Below are positions 17,163-26,010 of a stretch of DNA of 64,000 bases, piece after piece. How positions within the stretch are numbered: the first letter of the stretch is position 1; each line of letters opens with the position of its first letter. The position numbers and the translations under genes were made by a program. Origin of the DNA: VFMC01 sp044359565 (GTDB taxonomy: Bacteria > Actinomycetota > Acidimicrobiia > Acidimicrobiales > Ilumatobacteraceae); contig JBIKLX010000003.1 of assembly GCA_044359565.1 (NCBI GenBank), forward strand, positions 1-64,000. The letters run 5' to 3'. Below the pieces are notes generated by a model. That model made no database searches, was not told where the DNA came from, and was given only the letters and a program-made list of their open reading frames with translations.

Positions 17163-17582
17163 GTGACGATGACCCCACCCACGGTCCTGCTCGACCGCTC
17201 GTTCCTGGATGCGCTGGTCGACCCGGGGCATCCCGATCGACCTGCCGCGGCGGCCGCCTACACCGAGTTGCTCGACTGCTACAGGCGCAACGAACTGCGC
17301 CTACGCGCTCGCGTCGACCACCTGGCGGCTGCCCACCCGAACGGCAACGACGGGCGCGATCCCCTGTTCGCACCGGTCGAGACGATCCATGTCGCCGGCC
17401 AGCACCGGCGCGCTGCCGAACGGCTCCGGCTTCCGGTGGCGGTCGACCCCGATGCGGCCATCACCCTGGTGCTGCTACGCCGCGAGCACATCACCGCCAT
17501 CGCCACCTTCGATCCGGCGATGGCTGGGTTCGACCTCACCGTGCTTCCGGGCACTCCCGCCGGTCACTGCAGCCCGGCGTAG
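17163..17582 (+). CDS. PIN-domain-like protein, possible nuclease
   Basis: 139 aa. The shape fits a PIN domain: an N-terminal strand with Asp (VLLDRSFLDALVD), a central helix with acidic residues, VDPDAAITLVLLRREHITAIATFDPAM at the end (part: HITAIATFD), where the last Asp would complete the metal site. No antitoxin gene adjoins; it is 4 nt behind the PAP2 gene and overlaps the convergent SDR gene by 19 bp. GTG 17163 or ATG 17169 could be the start. The family call is moderate because the middle acidic residue is not clearly placed. Confidence 0.6.
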   Translation: MTMTPPTVLLDRSFLDALVDPGHPDRPAAAAAYTELLDCYRRNELRLRARVDHLAAAHPNGNDGRDPLFAPVETIHVAGQHRRAAERLRLPVAVDPDAAITLVLLRREHITAIATFDPAMAGFDLTVLPGTPAGHCSPA

Positions 17583-18310
17583 GAACCGCCATCGACGTGC
17601 AACTGCAGGCCGGTGACGTACTTGGCCTGGTCGCTGCACACGAACGCGACGATGGCGCCGAAGTCGGCGGCCTGGCCCAGCACCCCGGCCGGCACGTCGG
17701 CGGCCACCGCGGCCGTGTCGCCGCCGTAGAGCGACGTGACGCGGTCGGTGGCGTGGAGGCCCGGCTGCACCGAGTTGACGGTGACCCCGTCGCTCGCCAC
17801 CTCGCGTGCAACCGTCTTCAAGAACCCCGTCACCCCGGCGCGTGCAGTGTTCGACAAGATGAGCGTGGGGATGGGCTGACGCACCGACACCGAGGTGATG
17901 GCGACGAAGCGCCCCCATCGCTGCGCCTGCATGGCCGGGATGGCGGCCTTGGCCATGCCCACCACCGACAGCAGGCTGAGGTCGAGCGCCGTGTCGTAGA
18001 CATCGACCGGCGTGCTGGCGAACGTGCCGGGGGGCGGACCGCCGCCGTTGGCGACGACGATGTCGAGCCCGCCGAGCGCCTCGGAGGCTACGGACACGAA
18101 CGCTGCCCCACCGGCAGCATCGGACACGTCGTGCACGAGGCCGATGCACCCGTGCCCGATCTCGGCCGCTGCCGCCTCGATCCGGCCACGGTCGCGGCCG
18201 CAGATCACGACACGTACTCCCTCATCGGCCAGCGACTTGGCTGAGGCGAACCCCAGCCCACCCGATGCCGCGGCTACAGCGGCGCGGCGACCATGCAATC
18301 CCAGATCCAT
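17564..18310 (-). CDS. SDR-family protein with altered catalytic residues
   Basis: 248 aa Rossmann protein. Cofactor loop AAASGGLGFASAKSLA near residue 13, VVANGGGPPPG near 88 replacing the usual NNAG, and ITSVSVRQP supplying Ser. The YxxxK position reads LSNTARAGVTGF: Leu for Tyr and Arg for Lys. The rest (VNSVQPGLHATDRV, VTGLQLHVDGG) is normal for FabG-type SDRs. Either a non-classical member or not a redox enzyme. ATG 18310 has a TACCGT box 6 nt upstream. Divergent from the FAD oxidoreductase gene, with 81 bp between. Confidence 0.86.
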   Translation of the reverse strand: MDLGLHGRRAAVAAASGGLGFASAKSLADEGVRVVICGRDRGRIEAAAAEIGHGCIGLVHDVSDAAGGAAFVSVASEALGGLDIVVANGGGPPPGTFASTPVDVYDTALDLSLLSVVGMAKAAIPAMQAQRWGRFVAITSVSVRQPIPTLILSNTARAGVTGFLKTVAREVASDGVTVNSVQPGLHATDRVTSLYGGDTAAVAADVPAGVLGQAADFGAIVAFVCSDQAKYVTGLQLHVDGGSYAGLQ

Positions 18311-18316
18311 GGCCCG

Positions 18317-18322
18317 ACGGTA
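18317..18322 (-). promoter_or_regulatory. -10 box of a leaderless SDR promoter
   Basis: TACCGT on the minus strand, 6 nt before ATG 18310. Confidence 0.45.
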
Positions 18323-18391
18323 CCCGAACGACTGCCGGTGAGACCGCCAGCGCCGGCGCGCGGGGTAGCCTGCAGCGAGCGGGTGATCATC

Positions 18392-19825
18392 ATGACGAGC
18401 GACGACAACGAGTACGGCATCCAGCCCTTCCATCTCGATGCGATCGCCGATGCCGATCCGTATCCGTACTGGTACGAAGACAGCGACGAGCCCGACAGCA
18501 ACCCCACGTTGGTGCGCACCGAGACGTGCGACCTGTGCATCGTGGGTGGCGGCTACACCGGGTTGTGGACGGCCATCATCGCCAAAGAGCGCGACCCGTC
18601 GCGCGATGTCGTACTCATCGACGCGCACGAGATCGGTTCGGCGGCCAGCGGCCGCAATGGCGGATTCATGGAGTCGAGCCTCACCCACGGTGTGGCCAAC
18701 GGCCAGGAGCGCTTCCCCGACGAGATCGCCCTCCTCGAGGAATTGGGGCTGAAGAACCTCAACGACATCGAGTCGGCCATCCAGCGCTACAACATCGACT
18801 GCGACTACGAGCGCACCGGTGTCATCGACGTGGCCACCGCCGCGCACGCTCCGTCGTACCTCGACGAACTGCGCGACGACTACCACCAACTCCGCTCGCT
18901 CGGCCAGAAGGTCGAGTGGCTCGACACCGAGGCGATGCGCCGTCAGGTGAACTCGGCCACGTACACCGGCGGGTTGTGGCGCAAGGACCGGGCCGCGATC
19001 GTCGACCCTGCCCGCCTGGTGTGGGGCCTGAAGGCCGCGGCCATGTCGCTGGGCGTGCGCATCTACGAAGACACCAAGGCCACCTCGATGGAGAAAGACG
19101 GCGTGGGCGTGCTCATCAACACGCCGCTCGGGCGCATCCGGGCCGGCAAGGTGGCGCTGGCCACCAACGCGTTCAAGCCGCTGCTGTCGCGCATCGGCCA
19201 CTACATCGCCCCGGTGTACGACTACTGCATGGTCACCGAGCCGCTGTCGAGGGCGCAGCTCGACGACCTCGGCTGGACCAACCGGCAGGGGCTGTCCGAC
19301 ATCCCCAACCAGTTCCACTACTACCGCCTCACGGCCGACAACCGCATCCTGTGGGGCGGCTACGACGCCGTGTACTACTGGCGCGGCAAGATGAACACCG
19401 AACTCGAGAGCCGGCCCGAAACGTGGGCGAAGTTGAGCAAGCACTTCTTCGACACCTTCCCCCAACTCGAGGGGCTGAAGTTCACCCATCTGTGGGGCGG
19501 CGCCATCGACACCTGTAGCCGGTTCTGCGTGTTCTGGGGACAGGCCTGGCAGGGTCGGGTCGCCTACGCGCTCGGCTACACCGGCCTGGGTGTTGCCTCG
19601 GCCCGCTTCGGCGGCGAGGTGATGCTCGACCTTCTCGACGGCAAGCGATCCATCGCCACTCAGACGCAGTTCGTGCAGGAGAAGCCGCTGCCGTTCCCGC
19701 CCGAGCCGTTCCGGTTCATCGGCATCCAGACCACACGCTGGTCGCTCGACCGGGAAGACCGCACCGGGAAACGCAACCTGTGGCTGCGCGGGCTCGATCG
19801 GTTCGGTCTCGGCTTCGACTCGTGA
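18392..19825 (+). CDS. FAD-dependent amine/amino-acid oxidoreductase (DAO family, PuuB/OrdL-like)
   Basis: 477 aa. FAD dinucleotide fold IVGGGYTGLWTAIIAKE near residue 50, then SAASGRNGGF near 85, the family's flavin-site signature, and GYTGLGVASARFGGEV near the C-terminus. N-terminal 40 residues are acidic and specific. Would oxidise an amine or imino acid; substrate unknown. In-frame GTG 18383 lies 11 nt after TAGCCT (18366-18371) and is an alternative start. Its stop overlaps the start of the CoA-transferase (GTGA), so the pair is co-translated. Confidence 0.9.
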   Translation: MTSDDNEYGIQPFHLDAIADADPYPYWYEDSDEPDSNPTLVRTETCDLCIVGGGYTGLWTAIIAKERDPSRDVVLIDAHEIGSAASGRNGGFMESSLTHGVANGQERFPDEIALLEELGLKNLNDIESAIQRYNIDCDYERTGVIDVATAAHAPSYLDELRDDYHQLRSLGQKVEWLDTEAMRRQVNSATYTGGLWRKDRAAIVDPARLVWGLKAAAMSLGVRIYEDTKATSMEKDGVGVLINTPLGRIRAGKVALATNAFKPLLSRIGHYIAPVYDYCMVTEPLSRAQLDDLGWTNRQGLSDIPNQFHYYRLTADNRILWGGYDAVYYWRGKMNTELESRPETWAKLSKHFFDTFPQLEGLKFTHLWGGAIDTCSRFCVFWGQAWQGRVAYALGYTGLGVASARFGGEVMLDLLDGKRSIATQTQFVQEKPLPFPPEPFRFIGIQTTRWSLDREDRTGKRNLWLRGLDRFGLGFDS

Positions 19826-21114
19826 GCGCCGACGACCTGCTGCACGCCACCCGTCGCTCGGATGCGGGCGCCATGGTGGATCGCATCGGGCCGCACACCC
19901 AACTCATCGTGCCCATCGCCAACGGCGAGCCGGTCACCCTGCTCGACGCCGTCGAGGCCGGGGCCGAGCGGCTCGACAACGTGAGCGTGCACCAGATGCA
20001 TGCGCTGCACGACCGGCCCAGCCTCCACGGCGCCTTCGGCGACCGGTTGCGGCACTACTCGTACTTCTTGTCGCACGTCACCCGCGAGCGCTTCCACGAG
20101 GGCACCATCGACCTGGTTCCCAACCACTTCTCCGAGGTCTACGAGTTGATGCGGCGCCGGGCCACGCGGCCCTACGTGCTGGCCGCTGTGTCGCCACCCG
20201 ATCGCCACGGCAACTTCTCGCTCGGGGTCAGTGCCGACTACACCGCGAGCTTCATCGGCCGGGCACCGTTCTTCGTCGAGGTGAACGAGCGGATGCCGCG
20301 CACCGCGGGCCGCAACCAGATCCACGTGTCGCAGGTCGACGGCTGGGTGCATGCCGACTACCCACTGGTGGAGGTGCCGCCCGCCGTGCCCACCGACGTC
20401 GACCGGCGCATCGGCGCCTTCGTAGCCGAGCGGGTGCCCGACGGCGCCACCATCCAGGCCGGTATCGGCGCCATCCCCAACGCCGTGCTCGCCCACCTCA
20501 CCGGCCACCGCGACCTCGGCGTGCACACCGAGCTGATGAGCGACGGTCTGATCGACCTGATCGAATCGGGCACCGTGAACGGCACCCGCAAGACCAACAA
20601 CCGCCTGAAGGTGATCGGCACCTTCGCCCTCGGCACTCAGCGGCTGTACGACTTCATCGCCGACAACCCCACCGTCGAGTTGTGGCCGGCGCGGTATGTG
20701 AACGACCCACGCGTCATCGCCCGCGACGCGAACTTCGTGTCGATCAACGCCAGCCTGGCGGTCGACTTCCTCGGCCAGTGCGCGAGCGAGACCATCCGCG
20801 GGCGGTACTACTCGTCGTCGGGCGGCCAGAGCGACTTCGCCCGCGGTGCTGCCTACAGCGAGGGCGGCCAGAGCTTCATCGTGCTCCAATCGACCGCCCG
20901 CGACGGCGAGGTGAGCCGCATCGTGCCGCAACTGGCGGCCGGCGATGTGGTCACCACCCCGAAGAACACCGTCGACATGGTGGTCACCGAGTTCGGCGTG
21001 GCCGAGTTGCGCGGCCGGTCCATCCGCGAGCGCACGCGGGCGCTCATCGCCGTGGCCCATCCCCGCTTCCGTGACCAACTCGAGCAGGCTGCGCGCGAAC
21101 TGCGCTTCGTCTGA
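19822..21114 (+). CDS. Acetyl-CoA hydrolase/4-hydroxybutyrate CoA-transferase family protein
   Basis: 430 aa. Transfers CoA between acetyl-CoA and a carboxylic acid. Family segments: VPIANGEPVTLLDAV near residue 30, QAGIGAIPNAVLAHL near 212, HTELMSDGLIDL, and SSSGGQSDFARGA near 330. The N-terminus from GTG 19822 overlaps the FAD oxidoreductase stop; the upstream in-frame ATG at 19780 lies inside that gene and is less likely. The coupling suggests that the acid product of the oxidase branch is activated with CoA; inference only. Confidence 0.9.
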   Translation: MSADDLLHATRRSDAGAMVDRIGPHTQLIVPIANGEPVTLLDAVEAGAERLDNVSVHQMHALHDRPSLHGAFGDRLRHYSYFLSHVTRERFHEGTIDLVPNHFSEVYELMRRRATRPYVLAAVSPPDRHGNFSLGVSADYTASFIGRAPFFVEVNERMPRTAGRNQIHVSQVDGWVHADYPLVEVPPAVPTDVDRRIGAFVAERVPDGATIQAGIGAIPNAVLAHLTGHRDLGVHTELMSDGLIDLIESGTVNGTRKTNNRLKVIGTFALGTQRLYDFIADNPTVELWPARYVNDPRVIARDANFVSINASLAVDFLGQCASETIRGRYYSSSGGQSDFARGAAYSEGGQSFIVLQSTARDGEVSRIVPQLAAGDVVTTPKNTVDMVVTEFGVAELRGRSIRERTRALIAVAHPRFRDQLEQAARELRFV

Positions 21115-21124
21115 CCGGCCGGCG

Positions 21125-21925
21125 TCAGCCGAGGAACCGGGTGATGGCGTCGAGGTCGTACGGACGTAGGCAGGTCATCACCAGGCGCCCCACACCGATC
21201 GACGCCCAGTACCGACGCCGCGGGTGATCGGGGTCGGCGAGGGCGTCGTCCCAACGTGTCCACACCGAGTTCGTGAACGGCTCGGTAGCGCGAGCCGAAC
21301 CGGCCCGCTCGAGCCGTGCCGCGTCGAGCAGCACCTCGAGGTCGTCGTGATCGGCACGCACGTTCAAACCGTCGCAGCGTCGGGCCGCCAGTTGGGCGAG
21401 GGGCACACTGTTCACGCCCACGTACACCGGCGGGCGTGGCGTGGGCCGCGGGTAGGCAGGCGCGTCGTCTTCCGCACCGTGGGCGGCGGGCGACCACAGC
21501 CGGTCGAGTTCGTCGAGACCGGCCTCGAATCGGGCGTGCCGCTCGGCGATGGTGCGGCCGAGATCGATGCCCAGGTCGCGGTGCTCGGCCGACCAGATCG
21601 TGCCGGGCGCCGCACCTGCCCCGAGGCCGAGCCGCAGCCGACCCCCGCTGATGTGCTGCACCGACGCCGCCGCCATGGCCATGACACCGGGATTGCGATT
21701 GGCGATGTTCACCACCATCGACCCGAGGCCGATGCGCGTGGTAGCTGCCGCGTAGGCGCCCAGCAGGGTGAAGCACTCGATCATCGTGGTGCCCGACAGC
21801 AGCTTGCCGTCGAAGTGGTCGAACACCCATACCGTGTCGAACCCCGCCTGCTCGGCGGCCAGCACACCCTCGATGAGACGTGGCCAGGGCTCGACCGCCG
21901 GGTTGAGTTGGATGTCGACGATCAT
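21125..21925 (-). CDS. LLM-class flavin-dependent oxidoreductase (luciferase-like)
   Basis: 266 aa TIM-barrel protein of the bacterial luciferase/F420 group. Recognised from AEQAGFDTVWVFDHFDG near residue 25, RIGLGSMVVNIANRNPGVMA near 65, SGGRLRLGLGAG near 93 and the tail. Coenzyme is FMN or F420; in actinobacteria F420 is common, but this cannot be decided here. ATG 21925 overlaps the upstream GH13 stop (ATGA on the minus strand). Converges with the CoA-transferase gene, 10 bp apart. Confidence 0.87.
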   Translation of the reverse strand: MIVDIQLNPAVEPWPRLIEGVLAAEQAGFDTVWVFDHFDGKLLSGTTMIECFTLLGAYAAATTRIGLGSMVVNIANRNPGVMAMAAASVQHISGGRLRLGLGAGAAPGTIWSAEHRDLGIDLGRTIAERHARFEAGLDELDRLWSPAAHGAEDDAPAYPRPTPRPPVYVGVNSVPLAQLAARRCDGLNVRADHDDLEVLLDAARLERAGSARATEPFTNSVWTRWDDALADPDHPRRRYWASIGVGRLVMTCLRPYDLDAITRFLG

Positions 21926-23583
21926 CGCGGAACGCTCTCTCCGGCCAGCACCGTGACCGATCGCGGGGGAACCACGACGGTATCGCCGCCGACGAACACC
22001 TCGCCGGATCGCGCTGTGGCCGGTTCCGACGCCGTGACGAGCTCGAGTCGCCACGGCCCCGGTTCGTGCACCCGGAACGTCAGCGGCTCCCACCACATGT
22101 TGGCCATCACGTACAGCGCGTCGGTGGCCCAGGCCAGCGAGCGGCTCTCGTGGCGCTCGTCGGGCATCGCGTCGACGCCGTAGCAGCGCACGCCGCCACG
22201 CAGTAGTTCGCCGCCCACGCGGCGCCGCAAGGCGATGAGCGATCGCACGAACCGGTACAGCGGCTGCCACTCGTCGAGGCGCCTCCAGTCGACCCAGGTG
22301 AGCGGGCTGTCGATGTCGTACGGGTTGTCGTGGCCCTCTTGGGTGCGGGCGAACTCGTCGCCCATCACGAACATCGGTGTGCCGGCCGACAGCAGCAGCA
22401 GGGTGAAGGCGTTGCGCAGCATCTGCGGCCGCAACTCGGGCCCGCAGTCCCACGAACGGTGGCGGTCGCTGGTGACGATGGTGAGGTCGTGCAGGGTGAG
22501 GCCGTCGTGCGCGGTGACGAAGTTGATGCTGCGCGCCGGGTCGTCGGGGAACAGGTCGGGGCTACCCGAGACGCGTTGGATGATGCCCGGCACCCGGCCC
22601 GGCTCGCCGCGCAGAAAGCCGCGCACGTCGTCGCGGAACCGGTCGTTCCACTGGGCCCATCGGGTATCGGGGAAGCCGGGGCCCACCTGGTACGCAGCGA
22701 GGTCCCAGGCCTCGGCCACCAGGCGCACGCCGCGCGCCTGGGCCCAGTCGCCGATGCGGCGCACCAGTTCTCCGCCGTCGCGCGTGAGGATGGAGGCGAG
22801 ATCGAAGCGGAACCCGTCGATGCCCAACGCGGCGTAGCGCTCCAACGCCTCGAGCACGAGGTGACGCACCGTCGGGTCGGACGGGTCGATGGTGTTGCCG
22901 CATCCTGTGTCGTCGACGTAGCTGCCGTCGCCATGGTGCAGGTACGAACCGGCGTCGTCGAGGCCGCGCAGACTGCGCGTGGGCAGTTCCGCATCGCCTT
23001 CGCCGGTGTGGTTGAACACCACGTCGAGCCACACTTCGAGGCCGCGTTCGTGGGCGCCGGCAACGAGGTGGGCGAGCGCTGCAGCCGGGTCGTCGCCGGC
23101 GGCGAAGGGCCGGTGGACGGCACCCCACACGAGGGGCATGTAGCCCCAGTAGTTGTCGGCCTGATCGAACGGGTGCACCGGCATCAGTTCGATCACGTTC
23201 ACGCCGAGATCGACGAGATGGTCGAGCCGTTCGACCACCCCTTCGAACGACCGGGCGAAGCCGCGGACATGCATCTCGTACACCACCGGGTCGGGGTGCA
23301 GTCGGGCGATTCGCTGTCCCGCTGGCCACGCACCACGGAACCGGCCGAGGGGCACACCATCGACCAGCTCCACGTCGGCGGCAGCGGGGTCGAGCAGCGG
23401 GCCCACCCCGTCGGCGACGAGCCAGTAGCGGTCGCCGTCGTCGGCCTCCACGGCGGCCGTCCAGTGGCCGCCGTCGCGCTGCATCGCCACGGTACGGCGC
23501 GCGCCGCTCGCGGCCGACTCGACGACGAGATCGAGCTGGGCCACCTGCGGCGCGTGCACACGGACGGAACGGACGACTCCCAT
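21922..23583 (-). CDS. GH13 glycogen debranching/isoamylase-like glycosidase (GlgX/TreX-like)
   Basis: 553 aa, shorter than typical GlgX (about 650-720). N-terminal CBM48-like region (about 1-95), then the barrel with VIELMPVHPFDQADNYWGY, LDVVFNHTGEGD, GFRFDLAS (nucleophile Asp), LVAEAWD (acid/base Glu) and FVTAHDGLTL (third Asp). C-terminal beta domain about 465-553. All catalytic residues present. ATG 23583 follows a CATGCT box by 8 nt and faces moxR divergently. Coupled to an LLM oxidoreductase, an odd partner. Confidence 0.9.
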   Translation of the reverse strand: MGVVRSVRVHAPQVAQLDLVVESAASGARRTVAMQRDGGHWTAAVEADDGDRYWLVADGVGPLLDPAAADVELVDGVPLGRFRGAWPAGQRIARLHPDPVVYEMHVRGFARSFEGVVERLDHLVDLGVNVIELMPVHPFDQADNYWGYMPLVWGAVHRPFAAGDDPAAALAHLVAGAHERGLEVWLDVVFNHTGEGDAELPTRSLRGLDDAGSYLHHGDGSYVDDTGCGNTIDPSDPTVRHLVLEALERYAALGIDGFRFDLASILTRDGGELVRRIGDWAQARGVRLVAEAWDLAAYQVGPGFPDTRWAQWNDRFRDDVRGFLRGEPGRVPGIIQRVSGSPDLFPDDPARSINFVTAHDGLTLHDLTIVTSDRHRSWDCGPELRPQMLRNAFTLLLLSAGTPMFVMGDEFARTQEGHDNPYDIDSPLTWVDWRRLDEWQPLYRFVRSLIALRRRVGGELLRGGVRCYGVDAMPDERHESRSLAWATDALYVMANMWWEPLTFRVHEPGPWRLELVTASEPATARSGEVFVGGDTVVVPPRSVTVLAGESVPR

Positions 23584-23607
23584 GGGGCACCAGCATGGCA
23601 GCCGCCC

Positions 23608-23613
23608 TAACCT
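23608..23613 (+). promoter_or_regulatory. -10 box of a leaderless moxR promoter
   Basis: TAACCT, 8 nt before ATG 23622; lies just behind the divergent GH13 promoter (CATGCT on the minus strand, 23592-23597). Confidence 0.5.
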
Positions 23614-23621
23614 GAGCGGCG

Positions 23622-24545
23622 ATGTCCAGTTCCACGATGCCCACCGAGGTCACCACCGCGCTCGCCGCGCACGGCTACCTCGCCGACGAGGGACTCGCCA
23701 CGGCGATCTTCCTCGCCTTGTCGCTGAAGCGGCCGCTCCTGCTCGAGGGCGAGGCCGGCGTGGGCAAGACCGAGGTGGCCAAGGTGCTCAGCCGCTGGAC
23801 CGGCGGCCGCCTCATCCGCCTCCAGTGCTACGAGGGCATCGATGCATCGCAGGCCGTGTACGACTGGGACTACTCGCGCCAGTTGCTGCACCTGCGCGCC
23901 GCCGAGGCCTCGGGCGAGGCCCGCGACCTGGGCACCGGTGGTCTCGAGGACCAGCTCTACCACGAGCGGTTCCTGCTGAAGCGGGCGCTGCTGCAGGCCA
24001 TCGATCACCGCAGCGAGAACCCGCCGGTACTGCTCATCGACGAGATCGACCGCGCCGACGACGAGTTCGAGGCCTACCTGCTGGAAGTGCTGAGCGACTA
24101 CCAGATCACCGTGCCCGAACTCGGCGTGTTCACCACGGCCCGGCCGCCCATCGTCATCCTCACCTCGAACCGCACCCGCGATGTGCACGACGCGCTGAAG
24201 CGTCGCTGCCTGTACCACTGGGTCGAGCACCCCACGTTCGAGCGCGAAGTGAAGATCGTGCGGATGCGTGTGCCGCACGTGGCCGAGCCCCTCGCCCGTC
24301 AGGTGGCCGCCGCCGTCGAGGTGATGCGCACGAAGAACCTGTACAAGCCGCCCGGTGTGGCCGAGACCATCGACTGGGCCACGGCGCTCGCCGCGCTGGG
24401 GGTGAGCGAACTCGACGAGCACACCGTCGAGGCCACGCTGGGCGCCGTGCTGAAGTACCGCGAAGACCAGGACAAGGTGCGCCAGGCGCCCGGCATCGCC
24501 GACATCGTGAAGCAGGCGTTCGAGCGCGGCGCCTTCCACGGCTGA
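23622..24545 (+). CDS. MoxR-family AAA+ ATPase (CoxD-like)
   Basis: 307 aa. Walker A EGEAGVGKTEVAK near residue 42, Walker B VLLIDEIDRADDEFEAYL near 128, and sensor region ILTSNRTRDVHDALKRRC. In CO-dehydrogenase clusters this ATPase (CoxD) acts with a VWA protein to mature the Mo active site. The next gene overlaps by one base (TGATG). Together with the VWA, XdhC, MocA and CoxG genes it forms the maturation half of the island, 8.5 kb from coxSLM. Confidence 0.93.
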   Translation: MSSSTMPTEVTTALAAHGYLADEGLATAIFLALSLKRPLLLEGEAGVGKTEVAKVLSRWTGGRLIRLQCYEGIDASQAVYDWDYSRQLLHLRAAEASGEARDLGTGGLEDQLYHERFLLKRALLQAIDHRSENPPVLLIDEIDRADDEFEAYLLEVLSDYQITVPELGVFTTARPPIVILTSNRTRDVHDALKRRCLYHWVEHPTFEREVKIVRMRVPHVAEPLARQVAAAVEVMRTKNLYKPPGVAETIDWATALAALGVSELDEHTVEATLGAVLKYREDQDKVRQAPGIADIVKQAFERGAFHG

Positions 24546-25705
24546 TGACCGACCTCGCCGACCAGGGCACCCGACTGGCGGTCACCTACGCCCGTCTGCT
24601 GCGCCGACTGGGCCTCGCTGTGCCCATCGGCAGCGTGCTCGACTTCGGCGAGGCGCTCGGCCTGGTGGGTATCGACGACCGCGACAGCGTGTACTGGGCG
24701 GGCCGCGCCACGCTGGTGCACCGACCCGAAGACATCGGCCTCTACAACCGCGCGTTCGCGGTGTTCTGGGAGCGACGGTCGGGCACGGTCGAACCCGAAC
24801 CGGCCGAACCACTGAAGATCACGCTCGCCATCGACGACGGCTCCGACGACAGCGGCGACGGCGACCAGGGCGAGGCCAGCGACGACCCGATGCTGCAGCT
24901 GCGCTTCTCGGCCGCCGAGGTGCTGCGCCACAAGGACTTCGCGGCGTGCAGCGACGACGAACTGGCCGAGGCCCAGGCCTACATGAGCTCGTTGCGCTTC
25001 GCCGGGCCGCCCCGGCGCAGCTTCCGGCACCGGCGCTCGTCGCGCGGGCGCAAGCCCGACATCCGCTCGACGGTGCGCGCCTCGCTGAAGGCCGGCGGCG
25101 AGCCCATCGAGCGGTACTGGCTGGAACCGGGCGAGCGGCTGCGCCGCCTGGTGCTGTTGCTCGACGTGAGCGGTTCGATGGAGCCCTACGCCCGTGGCCT
25201 GCTGCGGTTCATCCAGGCCGCGGTGGCCGGACGCCAGCGGGTGGAAGCCTTCGCCCTGGGCACCCGGCTCACGCGTGTCACCCGCGAACTGTCGAGCCGC
25301 GACCCCGACCGGGCACTGCAGCGCGCCGGCGAGCGCGTGGTCGACTGGAGCGGTGGCACGCGCCTCGGCGAATGCCTGCGCACGTTCAACGACGAGTGGG
25401 GTGTGCGCGGCATGGGTCGTGGCGCCATCGTGGTGGTGCTGTCCGACGGATGGGACCGCGGCGACCCCGAGTTGCTGGGCGAGCAGATGCGGCGTCTGCA
25501 ACGCATCACCCACCGCATCGTGTGGGTGAACCCGCTGAAGGTCACCCCGGGCTACGCGCCACTGGCACGTGGCATGGCGGCGGCCCTACCGTATGTCGAC
25601 GCCTTCGTCGAAGGGCACTCGGTGGCGGCGATGGAGGAACTCGCCGCCGTCATCTCGGCCCACAGCCTGAACGGATTGGAGCATCATGCGCGAACTGTTC
25701 GATGA
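24545..25705 (+). CDS. coxE: VWA-domain protein (CoxE-like)
   Basis: 386 aa. C-terminal von Willebrand A domain with MIDAS motif LLLDVSGSMEPYARGL near residue 200 and later GGTRLGECLRTF and VVLSDGWDRGDPELL. The N-terminal half carries an acidic linker (DGSDDSGDGDQGEASDD) and a very basic stretch (RRSFRHRRSSRGRK). Works with the MoxR ATPase in Mo-hydroxylase maturation (known for CoxD/CoxE). Starts at the TGATG overlap and overlaps the next start by 20 bp. Confidence 0.93.
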   Translation: MTDLADQGTRLAVTYARLLRRLGLAVPIGSVLDFGEALGLVGIDDRDSVYWAGRATLVHRPEDIGLYNRAFAVFWERRSGTVEPEPAEPLKITLAIDDGSDDSGDGDQGEASDDPMLQLRFSAAEVLRHKDFAACSDDELAEAQAYMSSLRFAGPPRRSFRHRRSSRGRKPDIRSTVRASLKAGGEPIERYWLEPGERLRRLVLLLDVSGSMEPYARGLLRFIQAAVAGRQRVEAFALGTRLTRVTRELSSRDPDRALQRAGERVVDWSGGTRLGECLRTFNDEWGVRGMGRGAIVVVLSDGWDRGDPELLGEQMRRLQRITHRIVWVNPLKVTPGYAPLARGMAAALPYVDAFVEGHSVAAMEELAAVISAHSLNGLEHHARTVR

Positions 25706-26003
25706 CATCGATCGCTGGCAGCACGAGGGCAAGCGGGTCGCCGTGGCGCGGGTGGTCGACATCCTCGGGTCGGGTCCGCGCGAACCAGGTGCGGCCATGG
25801 CCGTGAGCGATCAGGGCGAGGTGGCCGGCAGCGTGAGCGGCGGTTGTGTGGAGGGTGCCGTCGTCTCGGAGGCGATGGCCATCCTGCACGGCGAACGGGG
25901 CCCCGGCATCGTGTCGTTCGGCTACAGCGACGACGAAGCCTTTGCCGTGGGGCTCACCTGCGGTGGCACCATCCGCCTCTACATCGAAGCCCTCGACTGG
26001 TGA
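25686..26003 (+). CDS. XdhC/CoxI N-terminal-domain protein (short)
   Basis: 105 aa. Contains only the XdhC_CoxI domain: GSGPREPGAAMAV, GSVSGGCVEGAVVSEA and GLTCGGTIRLYIE. Two conserved Cys (SGGCVEG, TCGG) are those expected for sulfuration or cofactor handling. Lacks the Rossmann domain that XdhC proteins carry. ATG 25686 follows GGATTGGAG inside the VWA gene. The Rossmann part is in the next gene, so the two probably form one functional XdhC pair that inserts sulfurated Mo cofactor into CoxL. Confidence 0.87.
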   Translation: MRELFDDIDRWQHEGKRVAVARVVDILGSGPREPGAAMAVSDQGEVAGSVSGGCVEGAVVSEAMAILHGERGPGIVSFGYSDDEAFAVGLTCGGTIRLYIEALDW

Positions 26004-26010
26004 GCCGGCG

